From positions 1-5,473 of the forward strand of contig JACPRL010000140.1 in the NCBI GenBank assembly GCA_016189965.1: DNA of 5,473 nucleotides. Reading direction: 5' to 3'. The position numbers and the translations under genes were made by a program. Below, piece by piece: positions 4,710-5,473 of this stretch. How positions within the stretch are numbered: position 1 is the first letter of the stretch; each line of letters begins with the position of its first letter. Under the pieces are notes generated by a model that did no database searches, had not been told where the DNA came from, and was given only the letters and a program-made list of their open reading frames with translations. Source of the DNA: Acidobacteriota bacterium (GTDB lineage: Bacteria; Acidobacteriota; Terriglobia; Acidiferrales; 2-02-FULL-67-57).

Positions 4710-5473
4710 GTGGCGGTTACTCGCGACCTGCTGCTCCTCTACGCCGCCGCCTTCCTCCGCTCGATGGGCATCGGGCTGACTGGCGTGCTGCTGGCGCTCT
4801 ATCTGGCCCAGGCGGGCTTGAGCGCCGGCGCCATCGGCGTCGTTGTCGCCGTCGGCCTGGCGGGCTCCGCCTCGGCCACGCTGCTCGTAACCTTGGCCGC
4901 CGACCGCCTCGGCCGCCGCGCCACTCTGCTCCTGCTCGCCATCCTTTCAGCGGCCGGCGGCGTCGTACTGGCGCTCGCCTCCGAGCTCACTGTTTTTCTC
5001 CTCGCCGCCTTCTTCGGCATGCTCAACGGTATGGGCCGCGACCGCGGCGGTGCGGTGGCGCTCGAGCAGGCCATCGTCCCGGAAACCATCCCCGCCGCGC
5101 GCCGCACCTGGGCGCTGGCCTGGTACAACCTACTGCTCGACACCGGCGGCGCGCTGGGCGGGCTGGCCGGCATCCTGCCCTACCTTCTGCGGCAGCGCCT
5201 CGCGTTCGAGGTGCTCGACTCCTACCGGCTCACCTTCGGCTTCTACACCCTGCTGATGCTGACCGGTGCCGCGCTCTACTTGGGACTCAGCCAGCAGGTC
5301 GAAGTGCACTCGGCGGGAGCGCCGCCGCCGCCGGTCTCCCCCGCGGCGAAGAAAATCGTCTACCGCCTGGCAGGCCTCTTCACGCTTGACAGCGTCGGCG
5401 GCGGCTTCCTGACCAACACCCTGCTCGCCTACTGGTTCTTCCGCCGCTTCGGCGTGGGCGAGGAGTGGCTGGG
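4710..5473 (+). CDS. MFS transporter, N-terminal 254 residues, cut by right edge
   Basis: A GTG at 4710, six bases after the ChrB-domain stop codon, opens a frame that stays open to the window edge. It has the layout of a major facilitator protein: hydrophobic segments at about 8-32, 42-62, 71-90, 95-109, 136-160, 175-192 and 220-243. The MFS motif A loop lies between segments 2 and 3 as AADRLGRRATLL (63-74), and a polar central loop (194-216, with PPPP) precedes segment 7. About half of a normal twelve-segment protein is present. A charged stretch, GRDRGGAVALEQ (109-120), at the end of segment 4 is unusual for a membrane region and may help define the substrate. GGTGAG (4694-4699) is a weak ribosome site; close spacing suggests translational coupling with the preceding gene. 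The substrate is unknown; the neighbourhood suggests oxyanion or metal-stress efflux, which is inference. Confidence 0.88.
   Translation, partial: MAVTRDLLLLYAAAFLRSMGIGLTGVLLALYLAQAGLSAGAIGVVVAVGLAGSASATLLVTLAADRLGRRATLLLLAILSAAGGVVLALASELTVFLLAAFFGMLNGMGRDRGGAVALEQAIVPETIPAARRTWALAWYNLLLDTGGALGGLAGILPYLLRQRLAFEVLDSYRLTFGFYTLLMLTGAALYLGLSQQVEVHSAGAPPPPVSPAAKKIVYRLAGLFTLDSVGGGFLTNTLLAYWFFRRFGVGEEWL

Overview
The window looks like chromosomal DNA of a high-GC, free-living bacterium. By hand count the first 240 bases are about 52% GC, while the genes from purS onward are clearly richer, with strong G/C preference at third codon positions. A separate small PurS points away from the enteric type of purine pathway, in which FGAM synthase is one long chain. 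Sparse Shine-Dalgarno sequences, frequent GTG starts and spacers filled with short-period tandem repeats resemble Acidobacteria-like environmental genomes. That placement is a guess from style, not from a marker gene.

Layout. Bases 1-236 hold the start of a minus-strand gene that runs off the left edge. It is an unrecognised protein with a PD...ExR pattern and has a perfect TATAAT almost at its start codon. Bases 237-524 form a gene-poor divergent spacer with a 74-base nested inverted repeat. The plus strand then carries purS (525-767), a 131-base spacer made mostly of repeats, glmS (899-2767), a 65-base spacer with a second heptamer repeat array, a chromate transporter gene chrA (2833-4203), a stand-alone ChrB C-terminal-domain gene (4266-4703) and the first 254 codons of an MFS transporter gene (from 4710, cut by the right edge).

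Function. PurS and GlmS are housekeeping enzymes that both use glutamine amide nitrogen, for purines and for amino-sugar/cell-wall precursors respectively. The last three genes form a likely chromate (or related oxyanion) resistance group. ChrA would export chromate, the ChrB-domain protein is the usual cytoplasmic partner family, and the MFS protein follows it after only six bases. The group lies directly behind the 3' end of glmS, the classical attTn7 position, but no transposon end or tns gene is visible.

The most unusual structure is that glmS is bracketed by two different five-unit, 35-base heptamer arrays. The upstream one ends on the A of the glmS start codon. The downstream one covers the position where a Tn7-like element would be expected to insert. 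No clearly new multi-gene system is evident; the unfamiliar items are the left-edge gene and the repeats.
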